A stretch of 46,263 nt of DNA from Clostridiales bacterium (GCA_012517815.1 JAAYUF010000070.1:1-46263); one strand, 5' to 3'; shown: positions 1 to 8,757, counted from the stretch's first letter. Numbers and translations are program-made. Notes: generated from the sequence alone by a model not told the origin.

Positions 1-169
1 TACCTCATGTCCTGTGTTATGCTGTTCATGAAGGGTAAGGCTCCTTTCGGTTTGTTGGTGTGTTACAACTCAACTATACCGCTTCTTGTCTTATCCTTCA
101 TTCCTTTTCTTCGATGTCCAATTTGTATTGTAGTCCTACAGCGCGCGCTGAAAAAGTTGCAACGTCGGC
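1..169. other. Upstream edge, no gene seen
   Basis: This left edge is visibly richer in A and T than the rest of the window. Short reading frames here have no ribosome binding site and no recognisable protein. It may be the far end of a neighbouring promoter region that is cut off by the window. Confidence 0.4.
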
Positions 170-198
170 TTGCGCATTGCAGGCGGACCATGTATAAT
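170..198 (+). promoter_or_regulatory. Promoter of ppdK
   Basis: Sigma-A type promoter: TTGCGC (170-175), a 17-bp spacer, and a perfect TATAAT (193-198). It implies a leader of about 70 nt before the ppdK start. No operator is obvious. Confidence 0.7.
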
Positions 199-272
199 CA
201 AAAAGATGTAAAAAGGATCAGAACAGAAAAACTGTGACTGTCCTCAAAACCAATGAGGGGGAAGGCAATCTC

Positions 273-2903
273 ATGACAAAGTACGTGTACCTGTTCAAAG
301 AGGGCAATGCCAAGATGCGCGAACTGCTGGGCGGCAAAGGCGCGAACCTGGCCGAAATGACCAATATCGGCCTGCCGGTGCCTCAGGGCTTCACCGTGAC
401 GACGGAAGCCTGCACCCGGTATTATGACGACGGCAAAAAGATCGGCGAGGATATTCTTGCGCAGATCGACGCCGCTTTGGCGGAAACCGAGAAAATTTGC
501 GGCAAGAAGTTCGGCGACCTGGAGAACCCCTTCCTGGTCTCCGTCCGTTCCGGCGCGCGCGCGTCCATGCCCGGCATGATGGATACCATCCTCAACCTGG
601 GCCTCAACGACGTGGCCGTCGTGGGTCTGACCAACCAGACCGGCAACGAGCGCTTTGCCTTTGACAGCTACCGCCGCTTCATCCAGATGTTCTCCGACGT
701 GGTCATGGAGATCAAAAAGAGCTTTTTTGAAGCCGCGCTGGACGAAGTGAAGAAAGCCAAGGGCGCCAAGTTTGACACCGACCTGACCGCCGCCGATATG
801 AAGGAAGTTGTCGCCAGGTTTAAGGCGATCTACCTGCGCGAGAAGGGCGAGGAGTTCCCGCAGGATCACAAAGTGCAGCTGCTGGAGGCCATCAAGGCGG
901 TGTTCCGCAGCTGGGACAACCCGCGCGCGATCTACTACCGCCGCATGAACGACATCCCCGGCAGCTGGGGCACCGCCGTAAACGTGCAGAGCATGGTGTT
1001 TGGCAACATGGGCAACGACAGCGGCACCGGCGTCGCCTTCACCCGCAACCCCTCCACCGGCGAAAAGAAGCTTTACGGCGAGTTCCTGATGAACGCGCAG
1101 GGCGAGGACGTGGTGGCCGGCATCCGTACGCCGCAGCCCATCGCCACGCTGGAGGAGACCCAGCCGGAAGTGTACCGTCAGTTCACCGAGATTGCCGATA
1201 AGCTGGAGAGCCATTACCGCGACATGCAGGATATGGAGTTCACCATCGAGCACGGCAAGCTCTACATGCTGCAGACCCGCAACGGCAAGCGCACCGCCGG
1301 CGCGGCGCTGAAGATCGCCGTCGATCTGGTGGATGAGCAGATGCTCACCACCGACGAAGCGGTGCTCAAGGTGGAGCCCAAGCAGCTGGATACCCTGCTG
1401 CACCCGAACTTCGACCCCGCCGCGCTCAAGAAGGCCAATCCGATCGCCAAGGGCCTGCCGGCTTCCCCGGGCGCCGCGTCCGGCAAGATCTACTTCACCG
1501 CCGAAGACGCCGCCAACGCCGGGCGCAGCGGCATCGCCGTGGTGCTGGTGCGTGAGGAGACCACGCCGGAAGACATCGAAGGCATGGATCTGTCCAAGGG
1601 CATCCTGACCGCGCGCGGCGGCATGACCAGCCACGCGGCCGTGGTGGCCCGCGGCATGGGCCGCGCTGCCGTGGTCGGCTGCGGCGAGCTGCACATCGTT
1701 GAATCCGCCAAAACGCTGACCGTGGGCGACAAGGTGTACCACGAAGGCGACAACATCTCCATCGACGGCTCCACCGGCAATGTGTACGGCGAGCTGCTGC
1801 CCACCGTGGAAGCGGCCGTGACCGGCGATTTCGCCCGCCTGATGGCGTGGGCCGACGCGGCGCGCACCCTCAGGGTCCGCACCAACGCCGATACGCCCCG
1901 CGACACCAAGCAGGCCGTCTCCTTCGGCGCGGAAGGCATCGGCCTGTGCCGCACCGAGCATATGTTCTTTGAAGCCGACCGCATCGCCGCCGTGCGCGAG
2001 ATGATCTTGTCCGACACCGTGGAGCAGCGCGAAGCCGCGCTGGCCAAAATCCTGCCGATGCAGCAGGGCGAATTTGAGGAAATGTACAAGGCGCTGGAAG
2101 GCCGTCCGATGACCGTGCGCTACCTAGACCCGCCGCTGCACGAGTTCCTCCCCCAGGAGACCATGACCGAGGAAATCGCGGCGCTGGCCAAGGAACTGAA
2201 CACCACCAGCGAGAAGATCATCCAGAAGATCGACGCGCTGCACGAATTCAACCCCATGATGGGCCACCGTGGCTGCCGCCTGGCCGTCACCTACCCGGAG
2301 ATCGCCCGCATGCAGACCCGCGCGGTCATCCAGGCCGCCCTCAAGGTCAAGAAGGAAATGGGCTACGACATCGTGCCGGAAATCATGATCCCGCTGGTTT
2401 GCGAGATCAAGGAACTGGCCTTCGTCAAGAAGATCGTCGTGGAAACCGCCGAGAAAGTCTTTGCGGAGCAGGGCATGAAGCTGGAGTACCACATCGGCAC
2501 CATGATTGAGATTCCGCGCGCGGCTGTGACCGCCGACGAAATCGCCAAGGAAGCCGAGTTCTTCTCCTTCGGCACCAACGATCTCACGCAGATGACCTTC
2601 GGGTTCAGCCGTGACGACGCGGGCAAGTTCCTGGGCAGCTACTACGAGAACAAGATTTTCGAGAGCGATCCCTTTGCCCGCCTCGATCAGGAGGGCGTTG
2701 GCAAGCTGGTGAAGATGGCCGCCAAACTGGGCCGCGAAACCCGCCCGGACATCAAGCTGGGCATCTGCGGCGAACACGGCGGCGATCCCTCCACCATCGA
2801 GTTCTGCCACAAGGTGGGCCTCAACTACGTAAGTTGCTCCCCCTTCCGTGTGCCGATCGCCCGTCTGGCCGCCGCGCACGCCGCCATCAAGGCGAAGCAC
2901 TGA
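273..2903 (+). CDS. ppdK: Pyruvate, phosphate dikinase
   Basis: Cytoplasmic enzyme that interconverts pyruvate, ATP and phosphate with phosphoenolpyruvate, AMP and pyrophosphate; in anaerobic clostridia it often works in the glycolytic direction. The 876-residue product has the usual size. It shows the N-terminal nucleotide-binding domain (LLGGKGANLAEM near the start), the phosphohistidine domain with GGMTSHAAVVARGMG and the swivelling His at residue 454, and a C-terminal TIM barrel ending in GICGEHGGDP with the catalytic Cys at residue 832. The start at 273 is chosen because GAGGGGGAAGG lies just upstream and MTKYVYLF is the family N-terminus; 13 more in-frame codons upstream have no good site. 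It is monocistronic, with its own promoter and terminator. Identification is very secure. Confidence 0.97.
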   Translation: MTKYVYLFKEGNAKMRELLGGKGANLAEMTNIGLPVPQGFTVTTEACTRYYDDGKKIGEDILAQIDAALAETEKICGKKFGDLENPFLVSVRSGARASMPGMMDTILNLGLNDVAVVGLTNQTGNERFAFDSYRRFIQMFSDVVMEIKKSFFEAALDEVKKAKGAKFDTDLTAADMKEVVARFKAIYLREKGEEFPQDHKVQLLEAIKAVFRSWDNPRAIYYRRMNDIPGSWGTAVNVQSMVFGNMGNDSGTGVAFTRNPSTGEKKLYGEFLMNAQGEDVVAGIRTPQPIATLEETQPEVYRQFTEIADKLESHYRDMQDMEFTIEHGKLYMLQTRNGKRTAGAALKIAVDLVDEQMLTTDEAVLKVEPKQLDTLLHPNFDPAALKKANPIAKGLPASPGAASGKIYFTAEDAANAGRSGIAVVLVREETTPEDIEGMDLSKGILTARGGMTSHAAVVARGMGRAAVVGCGELHIVESAKTLTVGDKVYHEGDNISIDGSTGNVYGELLPTVEAAVTGDFARLMAWADAARTLRVRTNADTPRDTKQAVSFGAEGIGLCRTEHMFFEADRIAAVREMILSDTVEQREAALAKILPMQQGEFEEMYKALEGRPMTVRYLDPPLHEFLPQETMTEEIAALAKELNTTSEKIIQKIDALHEFNPMMGHRGCRLAVTYPEIARMQTRAVIQAALKVKKEMGYDIVPEIMIPLVCEIKELAFVKKIVVETAEKVFAEQGMKLEYHIGTMIEIPRAAVTADEIAKEAEFFSFGTNDLTQMTFGFSRDDAGKFLGSYYENKIFESDPFARLDQEGVGKLVKMAAKLGRETRPDIKLGICGEHGGDPSTIEFCHKVGLNYVSCSPFRVPIARLAAAHAAIKAKH

Positions 2904-2924
2904 GCAACCGATTTCACCAAAACG

Positions 2925-2968
2925 CCGGCCGGCAGGGCATTTGCCCCGCCGGCCGGTTTTTGGTTTTT
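2925..2968 (+). terminator. ppdK terminator
   Basis: Rho-independent terminator 21 bp after the ppdK stop. A CCGGCCGGC stem (2925-2933) pairs with GCCGGCCGG (2948-2956), the inner GGGC/GCCC closes the hairpin, and it is followed by TTTTTGGTTTTT. Confidence 0.9.
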
Positions 2969-3033
2969 CGATAATCGAAGCGGGAGCGTAGAAAATAGGA
3001 AGCGGCGGTGCATCCCGTACAGGAACGCGGGAA

Positions 3034-3083
3034 GCCCGGACAGGCTTTGAATCGTCCGGACAGGTTTTGGACCGCCCGGACAA
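3034..3083. repeat. 20-bp short tandem repeat
   Basis: About two and a half imperfect head-to-tail copies of a 20-bp unit starting GCCCGGACAGG, at 3034, 3054 and 3074. It lies in the spacer between the convergent ppdK and acetyltransferase genes. No gene is present between 2904 and 3204. Confidence 0.6.
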
Positions 3084-3204
3084 CCATCGGCGCGTCCCCA
3101 CCGGCATGCGCGACGGTACGGGCCGTGAAACACGGCCGCATCGGCTGTGTCCAATAAACCGGGATGCTCCTCGCCGCCGGGTCCGCGGACAAGCCGGAAG
3201 CGGT

Positions 3205-3744
3205 TCAGACCAGTCGCTTCCGGTAATAACCGCGCAGCATGCCCCCATAGGCGGGCTGTACGCATACGCACGCGTAGCCCGCTTTTTCGAAGCTGCGCAC
3301 CGAAGGCGTGTTTTCCGGCGCGATGGTGCAATACAGCGCCTTGCCGCCGGCCGAACGCGCGACATCCTCAAACAGCCGTAGCAGCGCGCTGTGAATGCCC
3401 AGGCGGCGGTAGGCGGCGTGGACCATCACATCCTGAAAATCGAAGGTCAGTACGGTGGGATCGCCGATTCTGGCCGCGTAACAGGTTTCGGGGCGAACCC
3501 ACCACGGCGTCAGCGTGCCGAAACCGGCCAGCGTATCCCCATCCCAGAAACCGAAGCTTTCGCCGCGCTCGCAGCAGCGTTCGAACATATCCTGATCGGA
3601 AGGGTAATACCAGCAGGGGTCGGGCAACGCGGCGAGCATCGCGGCCTGCAGGGCCATGATGTTTGCCGCGTTTTCGCGTACAAGGGGGCGGCAGTCAAGC
3701 CCTGGCAGCGTCGGGAAACAGAGCGGCGTAGGGAAGCTTCTCAT
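3205..3744 (-). CDS. GNAT family N-acetyltransferase
   Basis: Predicted cytoplasmic acetyl-CoA-dependent N-acetyltransferase of 179 residues; the acceptor is unknown. The core acetyl-CoA binding region is visible near residues 110-120 as VMVHAAYRRLGIHSALL (the R-x-x-G-x-G/A type loop). It is followed by the beta-bulge and C-terminal motif ALYCTIAPENTPSVRSFEKAGY, which is characteristic of GNAT proteins. The start at 3744 has AGGAG eight bases upstream; a longer in-frame extension is low-complexity and lies inside the upstream gene. Its start codon overlaps the stop of the DUF1836 gene by four bases (ATGA), so the two are translationally coupled. Family is sure, substrate is not. Confidence 0.85.
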   Translation of the reverse strand: MRSFPTPLCFPTLPGLDCRPLVRENAANIMALQAAMLAALPDPCWYYPSDQDMFERCCERGESFGFWDGDTLAGFGTLTPWWVRPETCYAARIGDPTVLTFDFQDVMVHAAYRRLGIHSALLRLFEDVARSAGGKALYCTIAPENTPSVRSFEKAGYACVCVQPAYGGMLRGYYRKRLV

Positions 3745-4361
3745 GCGCGGCGTTCTCCTGCGGCGTTCCCGGCCGCCGCGGGCTCGTCTGCTTTGCCGGC
3801 CGGCGTCGTCTGCGTCTCCGGGGCCGGATGGGCGGGATCGGGCTTGCCTTTGGGGTCCGGTTTGGCTTCCGGCTTGGCCGGCGGCGCGGGTCTTTTGGCC
3901 AGCAGGGCGTTGCAAAGGAACAGGTAGGCGGCGCCCTGCACCGCGCAGACCATCGGGGAAGGGTAGGGCAGCGCGTCGCCCAGCGCGGAGAAGATTTCCT
4001 TCTCCGTCTGGCAGAACCGCTCGTAATGGGCCTGCGGCGATACGCCTTCCGGCGGCTTGAGCAGCGCCTTCATGCCGTCGGTGGTAACGGACTGCTTGAA
4101 AACGCAGATCATCAGCAGCTGCGCGAGCTGTTCGCGCCCGTATTTCTTATCCACCGGGCGGTCGACCAGCCCGAACTTGACGTAGTTATTGACCATGGCG
4201 GGGGTGAACACGCGCTCCCCTTCCATGAACAGGGTTTTGCACTGCCGCTCCACAAAGGTGATCACCTGATCCATGTACAGACCGAGATCCGGTATCATTT
4301 CCCAGGGCGCGGGGGAAAAGCTCTCCAGCCTGGAAGCGAAAAGCGCCTGACGATCTTCCAT
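3741..4361 (-). CDS. DUF1836 domain protein (putative MerR-like regulator)
   Basis: A 206-residue protein of the DUF1836 family, common in Bacillota and thought to carry a MerR-like winged helix. Family signatures are LGLYMDQVITFVERQ, then FTPAMVNNYVKFGLV, then KKYGREQLAQLLMICVFKQ, spanning roughly residues 25-110. The C-terminal 45 residues are a Pro/Ala/Lys-rich tail (PAPPAKPEAKPDPKGKPD) that looks disordered and is not part of the family core. Start at 4361 is set by GGGAGGAA just upstream and a good promoter at 4395-4423. It heads a two-gene unit with the acetyltransferase and is divergent from the SGNH hydrolase gene, so regulation of one or both by this protein is possible but is inference. 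Confidence 0.85.
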   Translation of the reverse strand: MEDRQALFASRLESFSPAPWEMIPDLGLYMDQVITFVERQCKTLFMEGERVFTPAMVNNYVKFGLVDRPVDKKYGREQLAQLLMICVFKQSVTTDGMKALLKPPEGVSPQAHYERFCQTEKEIFSALGDALPYPSPMVCAVQGAAYLFLCNALLAKRPAPPAKPEAKPDPKGKPDPAHPAPETQTTPAGKADEPAAAGNAAGERRA

Positions 4362-4394
4362 CGTATTCCTCCCGGTGGGTGTGGGTGTGCGCAC

Positions 4395-4423
4395 AGTATA
4401 ACATACCATACAAAAAACAACAA
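4395..4423 (-). promoter_or_regulatory. Promoter of DUF1836-GNAT operon
   Basis: Read on the minus strand: TTGTTG (4418-4423), a 17-bp spacer, TATACT (4395-4400). It is back to back with the promoter of the SGNH gene; the two -35 elements are less than 20 bp apart. Confidence 0.65.
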
Positions 4424-4441
4424 TATTCGTATAAAAAATCG

Positions 4442-4469
4442 TTGACAAACAGACGAAACGGCGTATACT
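4442..4469 (+). promoter_or_regulatory. Promoter of SGNH hydrolase gene
   Basis: Perfect TTGACA (4442-4447), a 16-bp spacer and TATACT (4464-4469). It is divergent from the DUF1836 promoter, and the shared 20-40 bp between them is a natural place for a common operator. Confidence 0.75.
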
Positions 4470-4505
4470 AATAAAGGATACTAGATTAAAAGGCGGCGAT
4501 GAGAC

Positions 4506-5264
4506 ATGACCTATTCAGAAATCCACATCTGGGGAGATTCTCTTGCCAGAGGGATTGTCTATAACGAGGAGAAGGGACGGTACGCCATCTCCCGGGAACG
4601 TTGCACCGGCCGCCTGCAGGAGGCGCTGGGTTGCAAGGTGGAAAACCACTCCAACATGGGGGCGACCGTTGTGGACGGCCTCCAGTGGTTTGAAACCTTC
4701 CGCTCGGTTCCCCGCGCGCTTTGCGCGGTGGAGTTCGGCGGCAACGACTGTGATCTGGACTGGGCGTATGTCGCCGCACACCCTGAGGAGCCGGTTCGCC
4801 CCAAGGTGGAACTGGCCGTGTTTGAGGAAGGGCTGACGCGGTTTGTGAACGAGATTCGGGCGCGCGATATGAAGCCGCTGCTGGTTACGCCGCTGCCGCT
4901 GCACGCGGAGCGCTACTTCCGCTGGGTTACGCGGGGGCTGGACGCGGCGGCGGTGCTCAAGGCGCTGGGCGACGTGAACCACATCTATCGCTGGCAGGAG
5001 CGGTACGCCATCAGCGTGCGCAATGTGGCACGAACAACCCACTGCCGCCTTCTGGATTTGCGGGATGTGTTTCTGGCGCAGCCGGGGTATGAGCGCCTGA
5101 TGAGCCTGGACGGCATCCATCCCAGCGACGCAGGGCACCGCCTGCTTACGGATGCCCTGATCGCCCGCGCGCGGCTCGACCCGGACGCTGCGCGGAACAA
5201 GCTTCTGCGGGAAACCCTGGACGCGCCGGCAACGGCTGTCCCCAGCATCGCAAAGATCAGCTGA
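4506..5264 (+). CDS. SGNH/GDSL-family hydrolase
   Basis: A 252-residue esterase or lipase-like protein without signal peptide, so probably cytoplasmic. Block I is IHIWGDSLARG with the nucleophile Ser12; the oxyanion Asn lies in EFGGNDCD (block III, about residue 78); block V is DGIHPSDAGH near residue 200, which supplies the catalytic Asp and His. Such proteins hydrolyse acyl or acetyl esters of lipids, sugars or cell-wall polymers; which one cannot be told. The ribosome binding site is weak (GGCGATGAG). The last 30 residues after the catalytic His are poorly conserved in character. It has its own promoter and no partner gene on its strand. Confidence 0.85.
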   Translation: MTYSEIHIWGDSLARGIVYNEEKGRYAISRERCTGRLQEALGCKVENHSNMGATVVDGLQWFETFRSVPRALCAVEFGGNDCDLDWAYVAAHPEEPVRPKVELAVFEEGLTRFVNEIRARDMKPLLVTPLPLHAERYFRWVTRGLDAAAVLKALGDVNHIYRWQERYAISVRNVARTTHCRLLDLRDVFLAQPGYERLMSLDGIHPSDAGHRLLTDALIARARLDPDAARNKLLRETLDAPATAVPSIAKIS

Positions 5265-5383
5265 AGGGGAAGAACCGGGACGGCAAACGGTATTTGCCGC
5301 CCTGCCGCGACGACGGCGCAGGAGCGCCACGGAAGCCGAGCCAAAGCCGGTATCCGATCCGCGGCAGACGGCTGGCGCGGTAA

Positions 5384-5574
5384 TACAATTCGGAACAAGC
5401 AGCGTTGCTCCGCTGTGACCATGACCCCATGGAGATAAACCTCGCCAAGGCGCGAAAATGACGGGAACCGCCCGGCCGGCGGCCCTGTGAGCACATTTCC
5501 CCGGCGAGGCCGTCGCGGGTCCGCATGGTACGCCATGCCAAGCGCCTTCCCGAACTGTCGGGAAGGCGCCTTTT
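5384..5574 (+). ncRNA. Candidate structured RNA, 6S-like
   Basis: An apparent stand-alone transcription unit without an ORF. A TACAAT box (5384-5389, weak -35) is followed by about 145 nt that fold into a long interrupted rod and then a perfect 12-bp terminator hairpin (5542-5569) followed by CTTTT. Rod pairs: ACCATGACCC (5418-5427) with GGGT and CATGGT (5517-5529), an asymmetric bubble, CCTCGCC (5440-5446) with GGCGAGG (5503-5509), then AAATG/CATTT and a GC-rich apical hairpin. The 5' side of the bubble, CCCCATGGAGATAA, resembles the CCCCTGAGCCGATA template segment of E. coli 6S RNA. Size (about 180 nt), rod shape and central bubble fit 6S RNA, the RNA that sequesters the sigma-A holoenzyme. 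The assignment is inference; the terminator is solid. Confidence 0.45.
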
Positions 5575-5700
5575 GCGTGCGGCGGATGGTCTGCCGGGGC
5601 GATTTGCCGGTGCCGGACCGCCCGGCGGGAACAAGGGTGATGCCGCATGCCCTGCGCGGGATCGGCGATGGCGCGGGGCCGGGGAAACCGGGCGTCCTTC

Positions 5701-5851
5701 GGTTTCCAATCATGAACGCCTCCCGTTCACGGCGCATTTCTCCTGCGACTTCGCTGATAACCCTGACGCAGGCCCGGGCCGCGCCTTCGATTCCGTTCCC
5801 CGTTACAGAAAAAACCGCCCGTGAGCATTGCTGTGTTCACGATTGGAAACC
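5701..5851. repeat. 17-bp inverted repeat pair
   Basis: GGTTTCCAATCATGAAC (5701-5717) faces its inverted copy at 5835-5851 with one mismatch, flanking 117 bp without a gene. The ends resemble those of a small inverted-repeat element, but no target-site duplication is clear. Confidence 0.5.
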
Positions 5852-5892
5852 GTATCAAGGTGTCGAATCCGTCCGCGAAGCGGGCAGGACAG

Positions 5893-5930
5893 GGAAAAAA
5901 ACGGGGACTTCCCAAACGGCCGGGAAGCCC
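5893..5930 (-). terminator. Terminator facing the aro operon
   Basis: On the minus strand a GGGCTTCCC / GGGAAG-T-CCC stem (5904-5930, one bulged base) is followed by CG and seven T residues (5894-5900). It is oriented to stop transcription from the aroA-aroC-methyltransferase operon, though 360 bp beyond the last gene. Confidence 0.65.
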
Positions 5931-6161
5931 TCGACGATCTGGCTGCATTGGCCGCAGGGCCATCAATAGCCGGGCGTTGCCTCATCAGCCGGACAAGGCC
6001 GACGGCGCATGCCTCGCGGGATCATTCGCCGGAAGGCACACGGTTTTTACTCCGAGAGGGTGGATACAATCCGTCCTGCCATGACGCGCGACCAGCCTTG
6101 CAGAGCCGGACTACCGGTCGGGGAGCCACCCAACCGGCGAACGAGCGCGCCCGTCGCCACC

Positions 6162-6264
6162 CCTGCGACAGCCCTTTGGACCTTGGGAACGGCGTAAATC
6201 AAGGAGATTATGATGCGCGCCGGCGCGCAGGCCTGCGACAGCCCTAGAACCGGGGGAACGCCGC
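6162..6264. repeat. Imperfect 33-bp direct repeat
   Basis: CCTGCGACAGCCCT followed by a similar GGGAAC-containing tail occurs at 6162-6194 and again at 6232-6264. The rest of the spacer between 5575 and 6293 shows no credible gene. Confidence 0.45.
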
Positions 6265-6293
6265 ATCGGCTTCCGATGGCGAGCCGCGGGCTA

Positions 6294-7652
6294 TCAGGCG
6301 CGCTCCAGGCACAGCACGTTTTCGATGCCGCTGGCATAGCAGAACAGATCAACCGGCTGACACCCGGCAAAACGGTACCCTCCCGCCGCCAGCAGCGCCG
6401 CATCCCGCGCCTGTGTGGGCGCGTGGCAGCTGACGTACACCACGCGCCGCGGCGCGGCCGTGAGGATGGCTTGGATCACCGCCGGTTCCACGCCTTTGCG
6501 GGGCGGATCCAGCACGATCACGTCGGGGCGGAAGCCGTCCGCGACCAGCTCCGGCAGCCTCGTTTCGACGGCGGCGGTTTCAAAGGAAACGTTGCCGATG
6601 CCGTTGCGCAGAGCGTTGCGCCGCGCGCTTTCCACCGCCTGCGGAACGATTTCCAGCCCCAGCACCCGCCGGCACTTCCCGGCCATGCACAGCGCGATGG
6701 TGCCTGCGCCCGCGTAGGCGTCCAGCACCGTGTCGTCGGGCGCAAGCGAGGCGAAGGCAATGGCCTGCGCGTACAGGCGCTCCGTCTGCGCGGGGTTGAC
6801 CTGAAAAAAGGACATGGGGGAAATCTCAAACTGAAGACCGAGCAGCGTTTCCAGGATGGCTTCCGTGCCCAAAAGCATACGGCAGGTTGGGCCGAGGATC
6901 ACGTTGCCGCGCATCCGGTTCTCGCTCACGTGCAGGGAAGCAAAGCCCGGCACCGTGGCTTGCAGAGCGCCGGTCAGCCGATCGATTCCGGGCAGCGCGT
7001 CCGTGGTGGCGACCAGCAGCACGGCCACCGCACCGTTCCTGGCCGTGCGCACCACGATATGCCGAAGCGTGCCCTGGTGGCTTTCTTCCCGGTAGGGTTC
7101 GACGGGCGTTTCGCGCATCCAACCCTTCACGGCCTGCAAAACGGGCCTGAGGTCGACCATGGCCACCGGGCACCGGTCGATGGGCACGATGGCGTGGCTG
7201 CGGCGCTGATAGAAACCCACCAGCGGCTCTCCGGCGGTTCCGCCCACCGGCAGGCTGGTTTTGTTGCGGTAATGAAGCGGCTCGTCGGCTCCCAGCACGG
7301 GCGGTACGTCCTCCTGCGTGAGGGGCAGACCGCCGATGCGGGTCAGGCAGTCGAACACCTGCGCGCGCTTGGCGGCAAGCGTCGCCGGGTAACTCATGTG
7401 CTGGCCGCTGCAACCGCCGCACTGGTCGTACACGGGGCAAAAAGGTTCCCGTCGCTCGGGCGACGGGACCGTGAGCGTCAACATCTTGGCAAAGGCATAG
7501 TTGGGCTGCACCTTGACCACGTGCGCTTCAAACGTTTCTCCGGGGAGCGCGCCGGGCACGAACACCGTCTGTCCCTCGTGGCGGCACACGCCTTCCAGTT
7601 CCGCCCCCAGGCGTTCGCAAACGAGCGTCAGGCGCCGGTTTTTAGCGAGCAT
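6294..7652 (-). CDS. 23S rRNA (uracil-5-)-methyltransferase, RumA/RlmCD type
   Basis: SAM-dependent RNA m5U methyltransferase of 452 residues. It has an N-terminal TRAM domain (about residues 10-60, GVCRHEGQTVFVPGALPGE), then the iron-sulfur motif CPVYDQCGGC (C-x5-C-x2-C) with a likely fourth Cys in IDRCPV. The Rossmann fold follows: VLDAYAGAGTIALCMA binds SAM, VLDPPRKG is motif IV, and VYVSCHAPTQARD carries the catalytic Cys. The [4Fe-4S] motif separates it from TrmA; Gram-positive relatives are RlmCD. The start at 7652 has GGAGG seven bases upstream and overlaps the aroC end by 11 bp, so it is the third gene of the aro operon. Exact target uridine is not deducible. Confidence 0.9.
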   Translation of the reverse strand: MLAKNRRLTLVCERLGAELEGVCRHEGQTVFVPGALPGETFEAHVVKVQPNYAFAKMLTLTVPSPERREPFCPVYDQCGGCSGQHMSYPATLAAKRAQVFDCLTRIGGLPLTQEDVPPVLGADEPLHYRNKTSLPVGGTAGEPLVGFYQRRSHAIVPIDRCPVAMVDLRPVLQAVKGWMRETPVEPYREESHQGTLRHIVVRTARNGAVAVLLVATTDALPGIDRLTGALQATVPGFASLHVSENRMRGNVILGPTCRMLLGTEAILETLLGLQFEISPMSFFQVNPAQTERLYAQAIAFASLAPDDTVLDAYAGAGTIALCMAGKCRRVLGLEIVPQAVESARRNALRNGIGNVSFETAAVETRLPELVADGFRPDVIVLDPPRKGVEPAVIQAILTAAPRRVVYVSCHAPTQARDAALLAAGGYRFAGCQPVDLFCYASGIENVLCLERA

Positions 7653-8757
7653 GCTCAGCCTCCGCCGGGCGGTTGCCCTCGGCCTGCAGCCACAGATCGC
7701 ACAGCGCGAGGGCCAGCGCGCCTTCCGCAACGGGCAGCGCGCGCACCACGATGCAGGGGTCGTGCCTGCCTTTGACGATCAGCTCGGTTTCCGCCATGGC
7801 GGAGAGGCTCACCGTGCGCTGGGGCAGGCCGATGGAAGGCGTCGGCCGAAACGCGACGCGCGCGATCACCGGCATGCCGTCGGACATCCCGCCCAGCAGG
7901 CCGCCCGCGTGGTTGGTGACGGTCGCCACACGGCCGTCCGTTACGGTATAGGGGTCGTTATACGCGCTGCCGCGCAGTTCCGCCGCGCCGAAACCGTCGC
8001 CAAACGCTACGCCCTTTACCGCCGGGATGGAGAACAGATGCGCGGCGGCAACGGCTTCCACGCCCGCGAAGAACGGCTCTCCCAGCCCGGCCGGAAGGCC
8101 GTCGGCGACGATTTCCACCACGCCGCCCACGGAATCCAGCCCCGCCTTGGCGTCGAGGATCGCCTGCCGCATCTGTTCCCCAGCGACCGGGTCCAGGGCC
8201 GGCACGGGCAGAGCGCGGCAGGCGGCCAGCGCCGCCATGTCCGGGGAGACGGGATCGACCGGACGATCCGCCACGCCGCCGAGCCGGAGCACATGCGCGG
8301 CGACGGTAACGCCTTTGGAGGCGAGGTACTGCAACGCCAGCCCGCCCGCGAAGGCGTAGGCCAGCGTGAGCCGCCCGCTGTGGTGGCCGCCGCCGCGCAG
8401 ATCGTCAAACCCGGCGCTTTTAACAACGGCGGGGTAATCCGCATGGCCGGGACGCGGGCAATCCGGCAGAAAACCGTAATCGGAGGAATGGGTATCCGCG
8501 TTTTCAAACACGGCGGTGATCGGCTGGCCGGTCGTGACGCCGTTCAGCAGCCCGGACAGGATGCGCGGCGCGTCGGCTTCCAGACGGCCGGTCGCCAACT
8601 CCCCACCCTTGGCGGCGCGCCGCTGTAAAAAGGCCTCCAACGCGGGCAGGTCGACCGCCATTCCGGCGGGCAGGCCGTCCAGCGTTGCGCCGACCGCCGC
8701 GCCGTGGGATTCCCCGAATATTTGGAGAGTCAGCATCCGGCCGATGTGCCCGCTCAT
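7642..8757 (-). CDS. aroC: Chorismate synthase
   Basis: Last step of the shikimate pathway: 5-enolpyruvylshikimate-3-phosphate to chorismate with reduced FMN as cofactor. The 371-residue product has the family landmarks GESHGAAVGATLDGLPAG near the N-terminus, RPGHADYPAVVK and RGGGHHSGRLTLAYAFAGG (residues about 105-145, flavin and substrate site), and GGLLGGMSDGMPVIARVAFRPTPS. The start overlaps the aroA stop (ATGA), so translation is coupled. It lies between aroA and the rRNA methyltransferase. No flavin reductase gene is nearby, so it probably relies on a separate reductase. Confidence 0.97.
   Translation of the reverse strand: MSGHIGRMLTLQIFGESHGAAVGATLDGLPAGMAVDLPALEAFLQRRAAKGGELATGRLEADAPRILSGLLNGVTTGQPITAVFENADTHSSDYGFLPDCPRPGHADYPAVVKSAGFDDLRGGGHHSGRLTLAYAFAGGLALQYLASKGVTVAAHVLRLGGVADRPVDPVSPDMAALAACRALPVPALDPVAGEQMRQAILDAKAGLDSVGGVVEIVADGLPAGLGEPFFAGVEAVAAAHLFSIPAVKGVAFGDGFGAAELRGSAYNDPYTVTDGRVATVTNHAGGLLGGMSDGMPVIARVAFRPTPSIGLPQRTVSLSAMAETELIVKGRHDPCIVVRALPVAEGALALALCDLWLQAEGNRPAEAEHAR

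Noticed and set aside
198-1961. Long open frame antisense to ppdK (587 codons)
   Set aside because: It lies opposite an unmistakable gene, is Ala/Gly/His/Val-rich with no domain, and arises from GC-biased third positions. The same holds for long frames opposite glnN (17648-19921) and amt (19992-21332).
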